A stretch of 64,000 nt of DNA from Nitrososphaerota archaeon (GTDB lineage: Archaea > Thermoproteota > Nitrososphaeria > Nitrososphaerales > CADDZS01): assembly GCA_021325255.1 (NCBI GenBank), contig JAJPHP010000039.1, forward strand, positions 1 to 64,000, written 5' to 3'. Positions within the stretch are counted from its first letter, which is position 1; each line of letters opens with the position of its first letter. Both the position numbers and the translations under genes were made by a program. Shown here piece by piece: positions 34,923 through 43,490 of this stretch. The notes under the pieces are model-generated. The model ran no database searches. It was not told the origin of the DNA and worked only from the letters and a program-made list of their open reading frames with translations.

Positions 34923-35666
34923 CTACTGTTCGTTACGTCGGATTAGTTTAGTGGCCTTTTCCTTCTGCTTCCTTCTTATCTCCTCTTCCTGAACTTTTGC
35001 TTTCTCACTGAATTTTTGCACTATGAAGTGAAAGAGGTTTCCCTCTTTTCGTGATTCGAGTAAGTTATTCTTTGTCTGGTCGCTCCATCTGATCATTTCA
35101 ATGTCAGAGGTAGGGTCGTCAGTGACGAGGTGAACTACAGCGCCATCCGGTTTTTGCTCTAGCAGCTGATTCAGGTTTGCAAGAGTCGTGGCGCACTCGG
35201 TTCCAATCGAGAACATTTCCTCGTCTGGCAGTGCTTTGAAGCACCTTACCTTCAGCTCTCTGATCCGAGATCCTATAGCTTCTGCCGCTTTCCTTCCTTT
35301 CTTCAACCCTGCGAGATCTTGGGCATTGAAACTTTCAAATTGGGCAATCCAGCCACTCTCATAAGAAGAACTGTTGGCGGGAGAGGGGTCGACCTGGAGA
35401 GTCACGTTGAATTTCGCGATCTGTCCGGAGACAGGGCTTCTGACAGGCCCGAAATACCTTCCAGACTCCACCGTTGCAATTGCTTGATTTTGGCTCACGT
35501 TGCTCAACTGTGTCTTTAGTTTGATGGAAGTGAACTTGCCAGCGAGGAAGGATAGCACCGTAGTGATGCCCATCGTACCAGTTCCGTCCGGAGCGGGTCT
35601 TATCCAGACATCGTTACCGACGTCGTAGTAGAGTTCGTCGGGGAACTCGCAATGATCTACTTCCAC
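34923..35666 (-). CDS. GcvH-like/TusA-like fusion protein lacking the lipoyl lysine
   Basis: This 247-residue protein begins with a glycine-cleavage H-protein fold at about 10-110: DVGNDVWIRP, MGITTVLSFLAGKF, SPVSGQIAKFN and ESGWIAQFE. The second part (about 135-218) matches TusA/SirA: a Cys at 158, PDGAVVHLVTDDPTSDIEMIRWS, then a strand NLFHFIVQK. A basic coiled tail ends it. In H-proteins the lipoyl Lys follows VES-x; here the sequence is VESGRYF, so Arg70 replaces it and lipoylation is excluded. The TusA proline after Cys is also changed. A sulfur-carrier role is likely. Confidence 0.75.
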   Translation of the reverse strand: MEVDHCEFPDELYYDVGNDVWIRPAPDGTGTMGITTVLSFLAGKFTSIKLKTQLSNVSQNQAIATVESGRYFGPVRSPVSGQIAKFNVTLQVDPSPANSSSYESGWIAQFESFNAQDLAGLKKGRKAAEAIGSRIRELKVRCFKALPDEEMFSIGTECATTLANLNQLLEQKPDGAVVHLVTDDPTSDIEMIRWSDQTKNNLLESRKEGNLFHFIVQKFSEKAKVQEEEIRRKQKEKATKLIRRNEQ

Positions 35667-35818
35667 GCGGCCTGATGCTCACCAACAGTTCTCGATCGGA
35701 TTCTCTTCTACTTCTTCCACTTAATTTCGCTCGGTCACTTGGAAGTCGCCAAGAAGCCTAGCACAGGTAAGATAGCGAGCCGAAACGTGCTTTAAAGTAC
35801 AGCCTGGACAGAGTATAG

Positions 35819-36019
35819 TTAGTTTACCACTATTGAAATAACCAAGATGATAAAGCCAACAATGGCTGCGACCTCGGTGGCTACGAGCGGCATGTGCGTC
35901 ATCTGCGTACCGAGGCCTCCCCCAATGATAATCAATAGACCGAGAAAGAAAAGAGGATACTTTAGGATCTTCGGCATCACGTGTCTGCCCGGAGGTTGTT
36001 GTTTCAACTCCTTCCCCAC
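35819..36019 (-). CDS. Small two-pass membrane protein downstream of SdhC-like gene
   Basis: This 66-residue protein has a basic, Pro-containing N-terminus and two hydrophobic segments (YPLFFLGLLIIIGGGLG and EVAAIVGFIILVISIVV) joined by a short loop with Met and His. It begins 3 bp after the stop of the SdhC-like gene on the same strand, so the two are surely co-transcribed and probably form one membrane complex. I recognise no family by sequence alone. Confidence 0.65.
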   Translation of the reverse strand: MGKELKQQPPGRHVMPKILKYPLFFLGLLIIIGGGLGTQMTHMPLVATEVAAIVGFIILVISIVVN

Positions 36020-36022
36020 TTC

Positions 36023-36727
36023 CTAGAACTTGAACAAAAGATGATCCACGGGCAGTCCCGCCGCGAGAGCGCGGATATACAGGTCCGCGAAAAATATTGT
36101 CAGGAGGCTGACCCAAGCGAGCAGCTCGTGCCGAGCGTTCCACCACGACTGCACGTCAAAAATCTTCTTGCGAGTTCTGCCCACAGGTGTGCAGCTGTAG
36201 CAGTCAATGTTACCGCCTATCAGGTGCCTGAATGCGTGGCAGGAGAGGGTCCAAGATGTTAGTGTGAGCGCGTTGGCTAGTAGCACCAAGCTCCCAATCC
36301 TCAGGGAGTCCTGGTAGATCAGGGAAATGTAAAAGTCGTAATAAAAGAACGGGAGAAGAATAATCCCCGCGTATAGGAAGTACCTGTGCAGGTTCTCAAG
36401 CTGGAAGAACACGTTCCGCTCGCCCGTGTATTGTCGCGTCCTGCCATCGTCTCTGTCAGTGTTCGCACAGCCCAGCGGGTGGTGGAAGAGGTGCCTGTGG
36501 TAATCCTTCCGGTACGCGTAACAAGTGAGCCTGAAGAGACCCGGTATGGGGACGATGAGGACGGTCGGGCTGTAGAAGGGATCAACGTAACCCGTGATAA
36601 GACCGACAGGATAGGTGACAAGAGCCCAGCTGCCGACTGCGAGGATGAGTATGAAAGTCCACAGCCGCCAGTTTGCCTCGAGAATTTCAAAAGGGAAGAG
36701 ATACTTTTGAGGGGCTGTCTTCTGCAA
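36023..36727 (-). CDS. SdhC-like membrane protein (succinate dehydrogenase-associated type)
   Basis: This 234-residue protein has about five hydrophobic segments and conserved His/Cys-rich signatures: RLTCYAYRKDYHRHLF, NLHRYFLYAG, LSCHAFRHLIGG and RHELLAWVSL. The CYAYRKDYHR and LHRYF blocks resemble the unusual SdhC-type membrane protein that accompanies succinate dehydrogenase in actinobacteria and chloroflexi, so it may bind heme or quinone. That assignment is from recall, not a search. No flavoprotein or iron-sulfur subunit lies nearby, so it would have to act with subunits encoded elsewhere. Confidence 0.62.
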   Translation of the reverse strand: MQKTAPQKYLFPFEILEANWRLWTFILILAVGSWALVTYPVGLITGYVDPFYSPTVLIVPIPGLFRLTCYAYRKDYHRHLFHHPLGCANTDRDDGRTRQYTGERNVFFQLENLHRYFLYAGIILLPFFYYDFYISLIYQDSLRIGSLVLLANALTLTSWTLSCHAFRHLIGGNIDCYSCTPVGRTRKKIFDVQSWWNARHELLAWVSLLTIFFADLYIRALAAGLPVDHLLFKF

Positions 36728-36937
36728 GTGAGAGGTTTTACCCTCAGACTAGTATATGCTCTGAACGATTCTATTATGGGTTTTCCCACGAGTTATTTTG
36801 CATGACTTGTATTCAATTATCTTCTTCTTTCAGTGTTCCACATCATGGTTCTCTCGGCATGGCCGAGCTCTTTCGTTCGAAAGCTTGCGTGTCTTCCTGT
36901 AATCACTGGAGCCGAGAATTGAAAGGCACCGGTACTG

Positions 36938-36963
36938 CTTAAATAGAAACTCTCAACTGAGAG
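36938..36963 (+). promoter_or_regulatory. TATA element and palindromic operator of the SDR gene
   Basis: GCTTAAATAG at 36938-36946 is a TATA-like box. Directly after it, CTCTCA-AC-TGAGAG at 36950-36963 is a perfect palindrome lying where transcription would start, a natural position for a repressor site. A further TTCTCAAC copy occurs at 36977-36984. Confidence 0.45.
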
Positions 36964-37029
36964 AACTTGCGGTAGATTCTCAACTAAACACAGACGAGAG
37001 ATTAGACAGGAGTTGTTGATGATTTTCCA

Positions 37030-37872
37030 ATGAGCTGGGGTACTTTAGCAGGAGAGCAGAAGGTAGACACCGAGATAGAGGCAAAGCCGAGAGCTCACCC
37101 GCGCGGGATGAGATTCCAAGGCGTGAACGCGTTGGTCACGGGAGCGGGCAGAGGATTTGGGAGCCTGATTGCAACAGCCCTTGCGGACGAAGGGGCGAAC
37201 GTCGTGGTTGCGTACAACACCTCGAAAGACGGTGCCGAAAAACTAGCGCAACAGATTCGGTCTACGGGTCGCAAATCCATGACGGCGAAGGTAGACATTA
37301 CAAAGTGGCCCGAAGTAAAGTCGATGACTGAAAAGGTCTGGAATGAGTTTGGTCCTATAGATTTGCTAGTCAACAACTCCGGAGACGTCTCAAACAAGCA
37401 AATGTCGTGGAGGCAGATTACGGAAGAGGCAATTGATCAAACGCTTGCCGTGGACATCAAGGGCACGCTATTCATGCTTCACGAAGTTGGCTCGAAAATG
37501 CTGGAGCGCAAGTCCGGTACGATAGTCAATGTGGCGTCGAATGTAATCGTGACCGGCAGCCCAAGAGCACCTCAGTACGCTGCCTCGAAGTATGGCGTCA
37601 TCGGCCTCACAAAGTCTTACGCACTCGCGTTCTCCCCTTGGGTTAGAGTAAATGCGGCATGCCCCGGTTACATGGACACAGCTGCGACCACGAGCAGGGC
37701 GGACTGGACTCCGCAAAGACGCAAGTGGATCGTCGACCACACAGCTCTCAAGCGCATCGGCAAACCCGAGCACATAGTCCCGGTAGTTCTCTTTCTAGCC
37801 TCTGACGATTCTATTCATATGACCGGGAACATCGTAATCGCAGACGGCGGCTTTAGCATGCCCGGCGCCTAA
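37030..37872 (+). CDS. Short-chain dehydrogenase/reductase (FabG-like)
   Basis: A 280-residue classical SDR. The NAD(P)-binding motif is VTGAGRGFGS near residues 36-45, NNSGD marks the central strand (a variant of NNAG), and the catalytic YAASK follows a Ser-containing strand around NVASNVIVTGS. ACPGYMDTA and the C-terminal TGNIVIADGG are typical of 3-oxoacyl-ACP reductase-like enzymes. The substrate is open. The frame starts at ATG 37030; the ATG at 37108 (MRFQGVNALVTG) would give the standard family length and is an alternative. The gene is bracketed by inverted repeats containing TCTCAAC. Confidence 0.88.
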   Translation: MSWGTLAGEQKVDTEIEAKPRAHPRGMRFQGVNALVTGAGRGFGSLIATALADEGANVVVAYNTSKDGAEKLAQQIRSTGRKSMTAKVDITKWPEVKSMTEKVWNEFGPIDLLVNNSGDVSNKQMSWRQITEEAIDQTLAVDIKGTLFMLHEVGSKMLERKSGTIVNVASNVIVTGSPRAPQYAASKYGVIGLTKSYALAFSPWVRVNAACPGYMDTAATTSRADWTPQRRKWIVDHTALKRIGKPEHIVPVVLFLASDDSIHMTGNIVIADGGFSMPGA

Positions 37873-38288
37873 AGGACTAACGCAATGTGAGAGAAGAAAG
37901 AAAGAGGATAAGAAGCAGCTACAATGAGAGTTTCGTTCGCTCTCAAGTAGCTCACTCTTGCTTTTAGAGAACATTTCCTTTCTCTCATGTTCTCTTCTTC
38001 TCCTCTCTCAACGCTTCCACCAATTTTATTTGCGTTGAGAGTGTCCACATCGATCTTTCTCAACTCCACTCTCATTTCATTTCTTTACAGAAGTTAAAGC
38101 TCGCCGAAGATACGGAGGCGAAAAACATTCTGAATCTCCATATTCCGGGTTAGCAATTGTTTAGAAACAAGGCATAATAGATAGGTCGGAGAACTAAAGA
38201 AATCAGAAGCAAGGAGAAAGAAAATAGTCGAGCCCGTTTTCGCTGGGCACTTGACTAGTAGCAATTCTTTGCTTCGCATAGCATTTTA
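37873..38288. other. Intergenic array of strong inverted repeats
   Basis: Four perfect inverted repeats occupy about 150 bp after the SDR gene. AGCTAC/GTAGCT with inner TGAGAG/CTCTCA spans 37917-37952. AGAGAACAT/ATGTTCTCT spans 37966-37995. TCTCAACGC/GCGTTGAGA spans 38006-38040. The GTTGAGA at 38034-38040 can alternatively pair with a TCTCAAC near 38060. The pyrimidine-rich stretches between them could act as terminators. The rest up to 38288 holds nothing recognisable. Confidence 0.55.
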
Positions 38289-38879
38289 GTGATTTCCAGA
38301 ATTTTGGGAGAAGACACGTTGCGAGTGAAAGAAATAGTAGAAGAAGAACAGAAGCATCATCGAGAGATTGATCTGGAGGAAGATGATATCGCTCCGCATG
38401 GAGATAAGGATGCAAAGAAGGTATTGAGCGGCACGACCGAGGATATGGAAATCGTAGTCGAGCCCTGGAAGAAGCTTATCATTCACGAGCTCCTAGAATA
38501 CAAGTTCGAGGACCTCGCTAAACTAGTCGCTACACAATCGGTGCAGCAGGGAGGTACCGCAATCCCAACGATAAGCTGGGCCGAAGGCGTCGCCTTCCTG
38601 ATCAGCCCATTCCCCGACGAGAGCGAGGTAATCATTGAGGAAAAGTTGAAGGGAATCATACACTACAACACCATCCTCTTCGCTCTAAAGCCGACATTCG
38701 AGGCCGAGATATTCATGAGGGGCTCTCAGATCAGAATAAACCTGATCGACGTGGGGACTAACGACATCTTCAAGAAACTTGCAAAGACGCTGAAGGAGCA
38801 TGCGAAGATGCCTCACTCTACAGGCGTAGCAACCTCACTCACTCCGCTCCAGCAGAGCGCTCCGGCTGGCCTACAGTAG
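38289..38879 (+). CDS. Hypothetical protein
   Basis: This 196-residue protein has a highly acidic N-terminal third (EIVEEEQKHHREIDLEEDDIAPHG), a central alpha/beta region (EVIIEEKLKGIIHYNTILFALKPTFEAEIFMRG, then IRINLIDVGTND), and a Pro/Gln-rich tail. The GTG at 38289 opens the frame, and an internal start cannot be excluded. It is 61 bp upstream of the PolX gene on the same strand. No family is recognised. Its composition is typical of a soluble protein, and coding is likely given the length and pattern. Confidence 0.6.
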   Translation: MISRILGEDTLRVKEIVEEEQKHHREIDLEEDDIAPHGDKDAKKVLSGTTEDMEIVVEPWKKLIIHELLEYKFEDLAKLVATQSVQQGGTAIPTISWAEGVAFLISPFPDESEVIIEEKLKGIIHYNTILFALKPTFEAEIFMRGSQIRINLIDVGTNDIFKKLAKTLKEHAKMPHSTGVATSLTPLQQSAPAGLQ

Positions 38880-38940
38880 ACGTAAGAAAGCTTTAGTCAT
38901 CCTGAAAGTCCACCTCTCCTATCTTAGATGCTCACAGGGC

Positions 38941-40677
38941 ATGAAGAACTCCCTAGTCGCCTCTATACTCCTCCAACTCGCCGATTACACTGAGATGGAG
39001 GACGACCAGCCCTACAGGGCGAGGGCGTACAGACGGGCAGCCCAGACGATCGAGTCCATGAGAGAGGACATCGAGGATCTGTGGAAGGCAGGTACCTTGA
39101 CGGAAATTCCCGGCGTCGGAGAGAATATCGAGAAGAAGATAGACGAGATACTGAGGACGGGCAAGCTCGAGACGCTCGAGAAGATTAAGAAAAGGACGCC
39201 CGTTGACGTCGCTTCACTCCTCAAGGTCGAAGGCATCGGGCCGAAGACGGCAAGGGACTTGTACGCTCAGCTTCAGGTAAAGAATCTCGAGGATCTCGAG
39301 GCAGCGATAAGAGCCGGCAAGCTCAGAAACTTTAGAGCACTCGGGGTAAAGACCGAGGCGCAACTTCTGGAGAGGATTCAGAACGCGCGCACCCAGTCAA
39401 ACCGCGTCCTCCTTGTAAAGGGAATCTTCCTCGCCAACCGAGTCATGCAACAGATCAAGAAAATCCCAGGAATCAAGAGATTTGCTGCGGCGGGCTCGCT
39501 TCGTAGGATGAAAGACACGATTGGCGACCTCGACGTCCTGATCGAGACAGACGACCCGAGAAAATCAATCGAGTACTTCACAAAGGGGGACGAAGTCAGG
39601 GAGGTCGTTCTCTCTGGAGACCTCAAGACTTCGGTGAAGATTGACGAAAACTTCCAGGTAGATGTGAGAGTAATCCCCGAAAAGTCGTGGGGTGCAGCCC
39701 TCCTCTACTTCACCGGTTCAAAGGCCCACAACATCGAGCTGAGGACTGTCGCTACACGTAAGGGGCTCAGGCTCAACGAGTACGGGCTGTTCAAGGGCGG
39801 GGACAACAACAACGGCACCGCGGTTGCCGGAGAAACGGAGGAGAGCATCTACTCCGCACTGGGACTTGATTACGTCGAGCCAGAGCTCAGGGAAAACAGG
39901 GGCGAGATCCAGGCTGCCGCCGCGCACACTTTACCTCATCTTCTCACAACCGGGGACATCAAAGGGGACCTACAGATGCACACAGACTGGAGCGATGGTA
40001 CCGAAACCGTTGAGGTCATGGCGGAGGCTTCGAGGAGGCTGGGGTACGAGTACATTGCGATTACAGACCACATTGGATCACTAAAGATTGCAAACGCGCT
40101 GAATGAAACTCGCATCAAGGAGCAAAGGAAGGTAATCGAGAAACTCAACGAGTCCTACGAAAAGTCGGGTGTGAAGTTCCATGTTCTTCAAGGGGCCGAG
40201 GTCAACATCAAGGCCGACGGCAGGCTCGACATGAAGGACTCTGTGCTCAAGGAGTTTGACGTGGTCCTTGCGTCTATTCACAGCGGGTTCAAAGACGATG
40301 CCCAGAAGATTACCATGAGGATAGTAAGCGCACTTGAAAATGAAAACGTGGACATACTCGCCCATCCAACAGGCAGGCTGCTGCTTGAGAGGAGCGGCTA
40401 CGCGTTTGATGTGCCAAAGGTCTTCGATAAGGCAATCTCGACCTCCACGGTTCTTGAGATTGACGCTCACCCGAGCAGGCTTGACCTGAACGATGAGAAG
40501 GCGCATGAAGCCCTCAAGGCCGGATGCCTGCTTTCAATTGACACGGACTCTCACGAATCGAGCGAGCTGGAATACATGAGCCTCGGGGTCGCTCAGGCAA
40601 GACGGGCTTGGGCAGAGAAGAAAGACATACTGAACACTAGAGACTACCACGAACTCGTACGATACCTCTCATCTTGA
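38941..40677 (+). CDS. polX: DNA polymerase X family protein with PHP domain
   Basis: This 578-residue protein has the full bacterial/archaeal PolX layout. An N-terminal helical region holds helix-hairpin-helix motifs (EIPGVGENIEKKIDE and VEGIGPKTARDLY). The nucleotidyltransferase palm shows GSLRRMKDTIGDLDVLIE, giving the metal-binding Asp pair, and DVRVIPEKSWGAALLYFTGSK. The C-terminal PHP domain opens with DLQMHTDWSDGT and contains AITDH, QGAEVNI, ILAHPTGR and DIDTDSHE-like metal ligands. It acts in DNA gap filling and base-excision repair with 3'-5' exonuclease activity. All metal ligands look intact. Confidence 0.93.
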   Translation: MKNSLVASILLQLADYTEMEDDQPYRARAYRRAAQTIESMREDIEDLWKAGTLTEIPGVGENIEKKIDEILRTGKLETLEKIKKRTPVDVASLLKVEGIGPKTARDLYAQLQVKNLEDLEAAIRAGKLRNFRALGVKTEAQLLERIQNARTQSNRVLLVKGIFLANRVMQQIKKIPGIKRFAAAGSLRRMKDTIGDLDVLIETDDPRKSIEYFTKGDEVREVVLSGDLKTSVKIDENFQVDVRVIPEKSWGAALLYFTGSKAHNIELRTVATRKGLRLNEYGLFKGGDNNNGTAVAGETEESIYSALGLDYVEPELRENRGEIQAAAAHTLPHLLTTGDIKGDLQMHTDWSDGTETVEVMAEASRRLGYEYIAITDHIGSLKIANALNETRIKEQRKVIEKLNESYEKSGVKFHVLQGAEVNIKADGRLDMKDSVLKEFDVVLASIHSGFKDDAQKITMRIVSALENENVDILAHPTGRLLLERSGYAFDVPKVFDKAISTSTVLEIDAHPSRLDLNDEKAHEALKAGCLLSIDTDSHESSELEYMSLGVAQARRAWAEKKDILNTRDYHELVRYLSS

Positions 40678-40780
40678 GAGAGTAAAGCGAGATCTTTCAC
40701 TTCTCTTTGATATCCCAGTGCGAATGGTAACAACGAATAATTAATTCCCTCCAGCCCTCACACCGAAGTTCAACCGTTTG

Positions 40781-42646
40781 ATGCACGACTCTCAGGGAGC
40801 AAGGTCGCGGTCTTACAAGGTTCCGATACGTATCTTCATAGCGGCTGTAATCCCTTTCCTCCCGGCACTCCTCTTTGAAAAGTACACGTTCCATCTTTAC
40901 CTGATTGCTGATCCGAATTTCTTTTTCTATTCAGGCTGGAGGTGGTGGGTCGACCTGATCTGCTTCGGAGTAGGAGGGGTCGCCTCAGCCCTCGTCGTGG
41001 GTCCGCAGAGGAGGAAGATCGGAACTATGCCACCAATCATAGCCTCCGCGGCTCTCATAATTGCCCTAAACGTGGTCCCGCTATGTGATGCCAGAGAGTG
41101 TTACGTTAGCTCGACCGACGGTCTTGGTCAGCTCAGGGATTTCCTTCTGTTTGCTTCGGTTGGCGTGGTCACTGCAGCATCCACATCCACTTCTCCTGCG
41201 TTTTCAAGGAAAAGTATCAGCGGTGAAAAGCTTGCAGGGAACGGCGACCCACGGATAAATATTCGCAACAGCGATCTCAAAACATATTTCGATAACGCCT
41301 TTGAGTTTGGCGTCCTGACGCTCCTGGGCTACGCCCTGAGCTTCTATCCAATCATGCACATTTTCGCAGGTGTGAGCGTCCCCTATCCACAAGACTATCT
41401 TCAGTGGTTCCTGGCGGGAGCTCCCGCAGCAATCAGCTGCTCGCTGCTGGCTCTAGACAAGTTCGATGGTAAGAAATTACTCTTTATGGTATTCCTGACG
41501 GGCATCTCGGGCGTCATACTCGGGATTGCCCTAGGCGTCCTCCTTCCCTGCGAAGCATGCGAGAACTATGGTGTCTCCATCGCTTCAATCCTGATAGTTG
41601 CGTCGCTCTTTAGCCTCCCAGCTGTTGTGTTCGCTTCAAAATCATTGTTTCCTCGTGAAATCAATTCTCGCAAAACTGGAGTAGCAAGGCCGCGGTCAAC
41701 CACGCGAGCCCCCGTCGCCATAAGCGCAACAGTAATCGTTGTGACAATGATTCTGCTATGGAGCCTTTTCTTCGTCGGCTCAAACTATCAGGCGTCGCTT
41801 GTCAACGTCTTTGGCGGAACGACGGTGTCACGCTTTTCTCCGTTCGAAGTAGGAGGAACCTTCGTATACGACGCGGGATACCTCGCAATCCCAAGAGTTG
41901 CCACGAGCGCGGTCGGCGTGAATGTGAGTTTTGGCGGCACGTCAATAGACTCGGCAAGGTTTCCCAATGATTTCCTCGCCGCCGGCGTGGGTGACCAGTC
42001 TCCGAACTGCTGCAAGGATGGATTAGATCTGTTCTACAGGGCTGATGTCGCATTGTTCAGCAACGGTAGTGAGTATGCCCTAGCTAGGGCCTGGTGGGCG
42101 TGTGACCCCAACGCTGCTTGCGGGGGATACAGCTGGCAGCAACTTCTTCACCTCAGTGCGGCCCAGTTGCCCTCGAGAGCATTATCACACTGGGTGCAGG
42201 TCGAAATGAATTGGACTGATTCTGGACAGATCGTCTGGTACTACAGGATTAATTACAACGAAACGAGTAGTTCCCCTTGGATAGCATACAGTAGTTACGA
42301 CCCTCCGAAGATTCAGAACCATTACTGGGATGCAGGACTGTTTTACGTAGGAGAAGGGAACCGTCCTGCATACTATGCGTACTTTTACCAGTTCGGTGTA
42401 TCAAGCGCCTACCCCATAACCGACCGCAGCTGGCGCATCTATGAACAGTGCCCCATGCTAGTCTTGAACGGCGCCTGGACATGTGCACCAAAGGCGGGCT
42501 TCATAAATGGAATACACTCCTTCTGGAAGGTGCTCTACACAGCCGGAGCAAGCTACAGCGGAATGAATTTTTCCTACCTCGGAGGCCACGAAGTGGAGTT
42601 CTACTATTCGGGTACCAGTCCAGCAGACGGCACTCCAATTTGGTGA
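40781..42646 (+). CDS. Large membrane protein with extracellular C-terminal domain
   Basis: About 621 residues from ATG 40781. The first 330 residues hold about nine hydrophobic segments with short loops. After the last one (ATVIVVTMILLWSLFFVG) comes a roughly 290-residue extracellular domain. It is rich in Trp, Tyr, Asn and Gly, has several Cys pairs (NCCKDG, ACDPNAACGG-like, ECPM-like), and resembles a beta-sandwich lectin or binding domain. No known family is recognised. A sensing or polymer-binding surface protein is possible, but that is inference. Confidence 0.6.
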   Translation: MHDSQGARSRSYKVPIRIFIAAVIPFLPALLFEKYTFHLYLIADPNFFFYSGWRWWVDLICFGVGGVASALVVGPQRRKIGTMPPIIASAALIIALNVVPLCDARECYVSSTDGLGQLRDFLLFASVGVVTAASTSTSPAFSRKSISGEKLAGNGDPRINIRNSDLKTYFDNAFEFGVLTLLGYALSFYPIMHIFAGVSVPYPQDYLQWFLAGAPAAISCSLLALDKFDGKKLLFMVFLTGISGVILGIALGVLLPCEACENYGVSIASILIVASLFSLPAVVFASKSLFPREINSRKTGVARPRSTTRAPVAISATVIVVTMILLWSLFFVGSNYQASLVNVFGGTTVSRFSPFEVGGTFVYDAGYLAIPRVATSAVGVNVSFGGTSIDSARFPNDFLAAGVGDQSPNCCKDGLDLFYRADVALFSNGSEYALARAWWACDPNAACGGYSWQQLLHLSAAQLPSRALSHWVQVEMNWTDSGQIVWYYRINYNETSSSPWIAYSSYDPPKIQNHYWDAGLFYVGEGNRPAYYAYFYQFGVSSAYPITDRSWRIYEQCPMLVLNGAWTCAPKAGFINGIHSFWKVLYTAGASYSGMNFSYLGGHEVEFYYSGTSPADGTPIW

Positions 42647-42690
42647 GTCAGGAAAAAAAAGCACAGAGAGAGGGAAGGGGAGGTCTCCGT

Positions 42691-43125
42691 TCATGTCCCG
42701 CTCTTTTTAAGCATGGTGAGCTTTCGATGCTCCTGCATCAAGCACCTGTCGTACACAACTTTGATTCCGCTTCTTGCAACTTTTTCCTCAGCCTCTGCAT
42801 TGTGAATCCCAAGCTGCAACCAGAAAACCTTTGGTTTCTTTGAAGTGACATCATCGACGTAATTCGGAACGTCCTCGCTCGGGCGAAAGACGTCCACGAT
42901 GTCAACTTCGCCTGGGACATCGGCGAGCCTCTTGTATGATTTCTGTCCAAGTATCTGATCTGCGCTTGGATTCACAGGGATGATGCGGTACCCTTTTTCC
43001 ATCAGGTAAGCCGGGATAGAGTACGCGTCCTTCTCAGGGTTCTTGGACATGCCGATGACCGCAATCGTCTTGTACTTTTCTAGGATATCAAAAATCTCTT
43101 CTTGCGGGGGATTTTGCACTACCAT
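42691..43125 (-). CDS. CoA-binding domain protein (YccU-like)
   Basis: This 144-residue protein is a stand-alone CoA-binding Rossmann domain. KTIAVIGMSKNPEKDAYSIPAYLMEKGYRIIPVNP is the standard nucleotide-binding segment, EVDIVDVFRPSEDVP follows, and KVFWLQLGIHNAEAEEKARSGI-like sequence completes the YccU-type pattern with VVYDRCLMQEH. Members bind CoA, but their role is not settled. It is convergent with the large membrane protein gene. No regulatory feature is evident. Confidence 0.9.
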   Translation of the reverse strand: MVVQNPPQEEIFDILEKYKTIAVIGMSKNPEKDAYSIPAYLMEKGYRIIPVNPSADQILGQKSYKRLADVPGEVDIVDVFRPSEDVPNYVDDVTSKKPKVFWLQLGIHNAEAEEKVARSGIKVVYDRCLMQEHRKLTMLKKSGT

Positions 43126-43490
43126 GGCTTTGGAAAAACACCTTTCTCTCTCCAGTATTCAGCAATCTTGCTTTATCGTCAAAGGCGCTTTTATCGTTTG
43201 ATTTTTGTAAGGCAATGAATGAAGAAAAAGCGAAATGGAATCGAGGAATCAGAACAGTATGCCGCCTATGCCTCAAGCGTTCTGAATGGTTAGCAAGAAT
43301 CTTCGTTCCTTTGTTTCCTAGAATGATTTTCTTGGCAGGAAATCGTCGCAAAGCACTCTAGCACTGCGCTACATTTATTTTGGCTCCTTGAAAACAATGA
43401 TTTCTCAAAGACGATCTGTCGCACAAGGTAACGGGGCATTGGCAACCCGCACGCTCAGATGATTTTGAAGAGGAAGAAGAAAAGGACACA
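43126..43490. other. Intergenic region with one doubtful micro-ORF
   Basis: A 48-codon frame from ATG 43215 to TAG 43359-43361 is basic, with one hydrophobic patch (RIFVPLFPRMIFLAG). It has no recognised domain and is only noted. I see no RNA gene or strong repeat here. The promoter of the HEAT-repeat gene should be in the last part. Confidence 0.3.
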
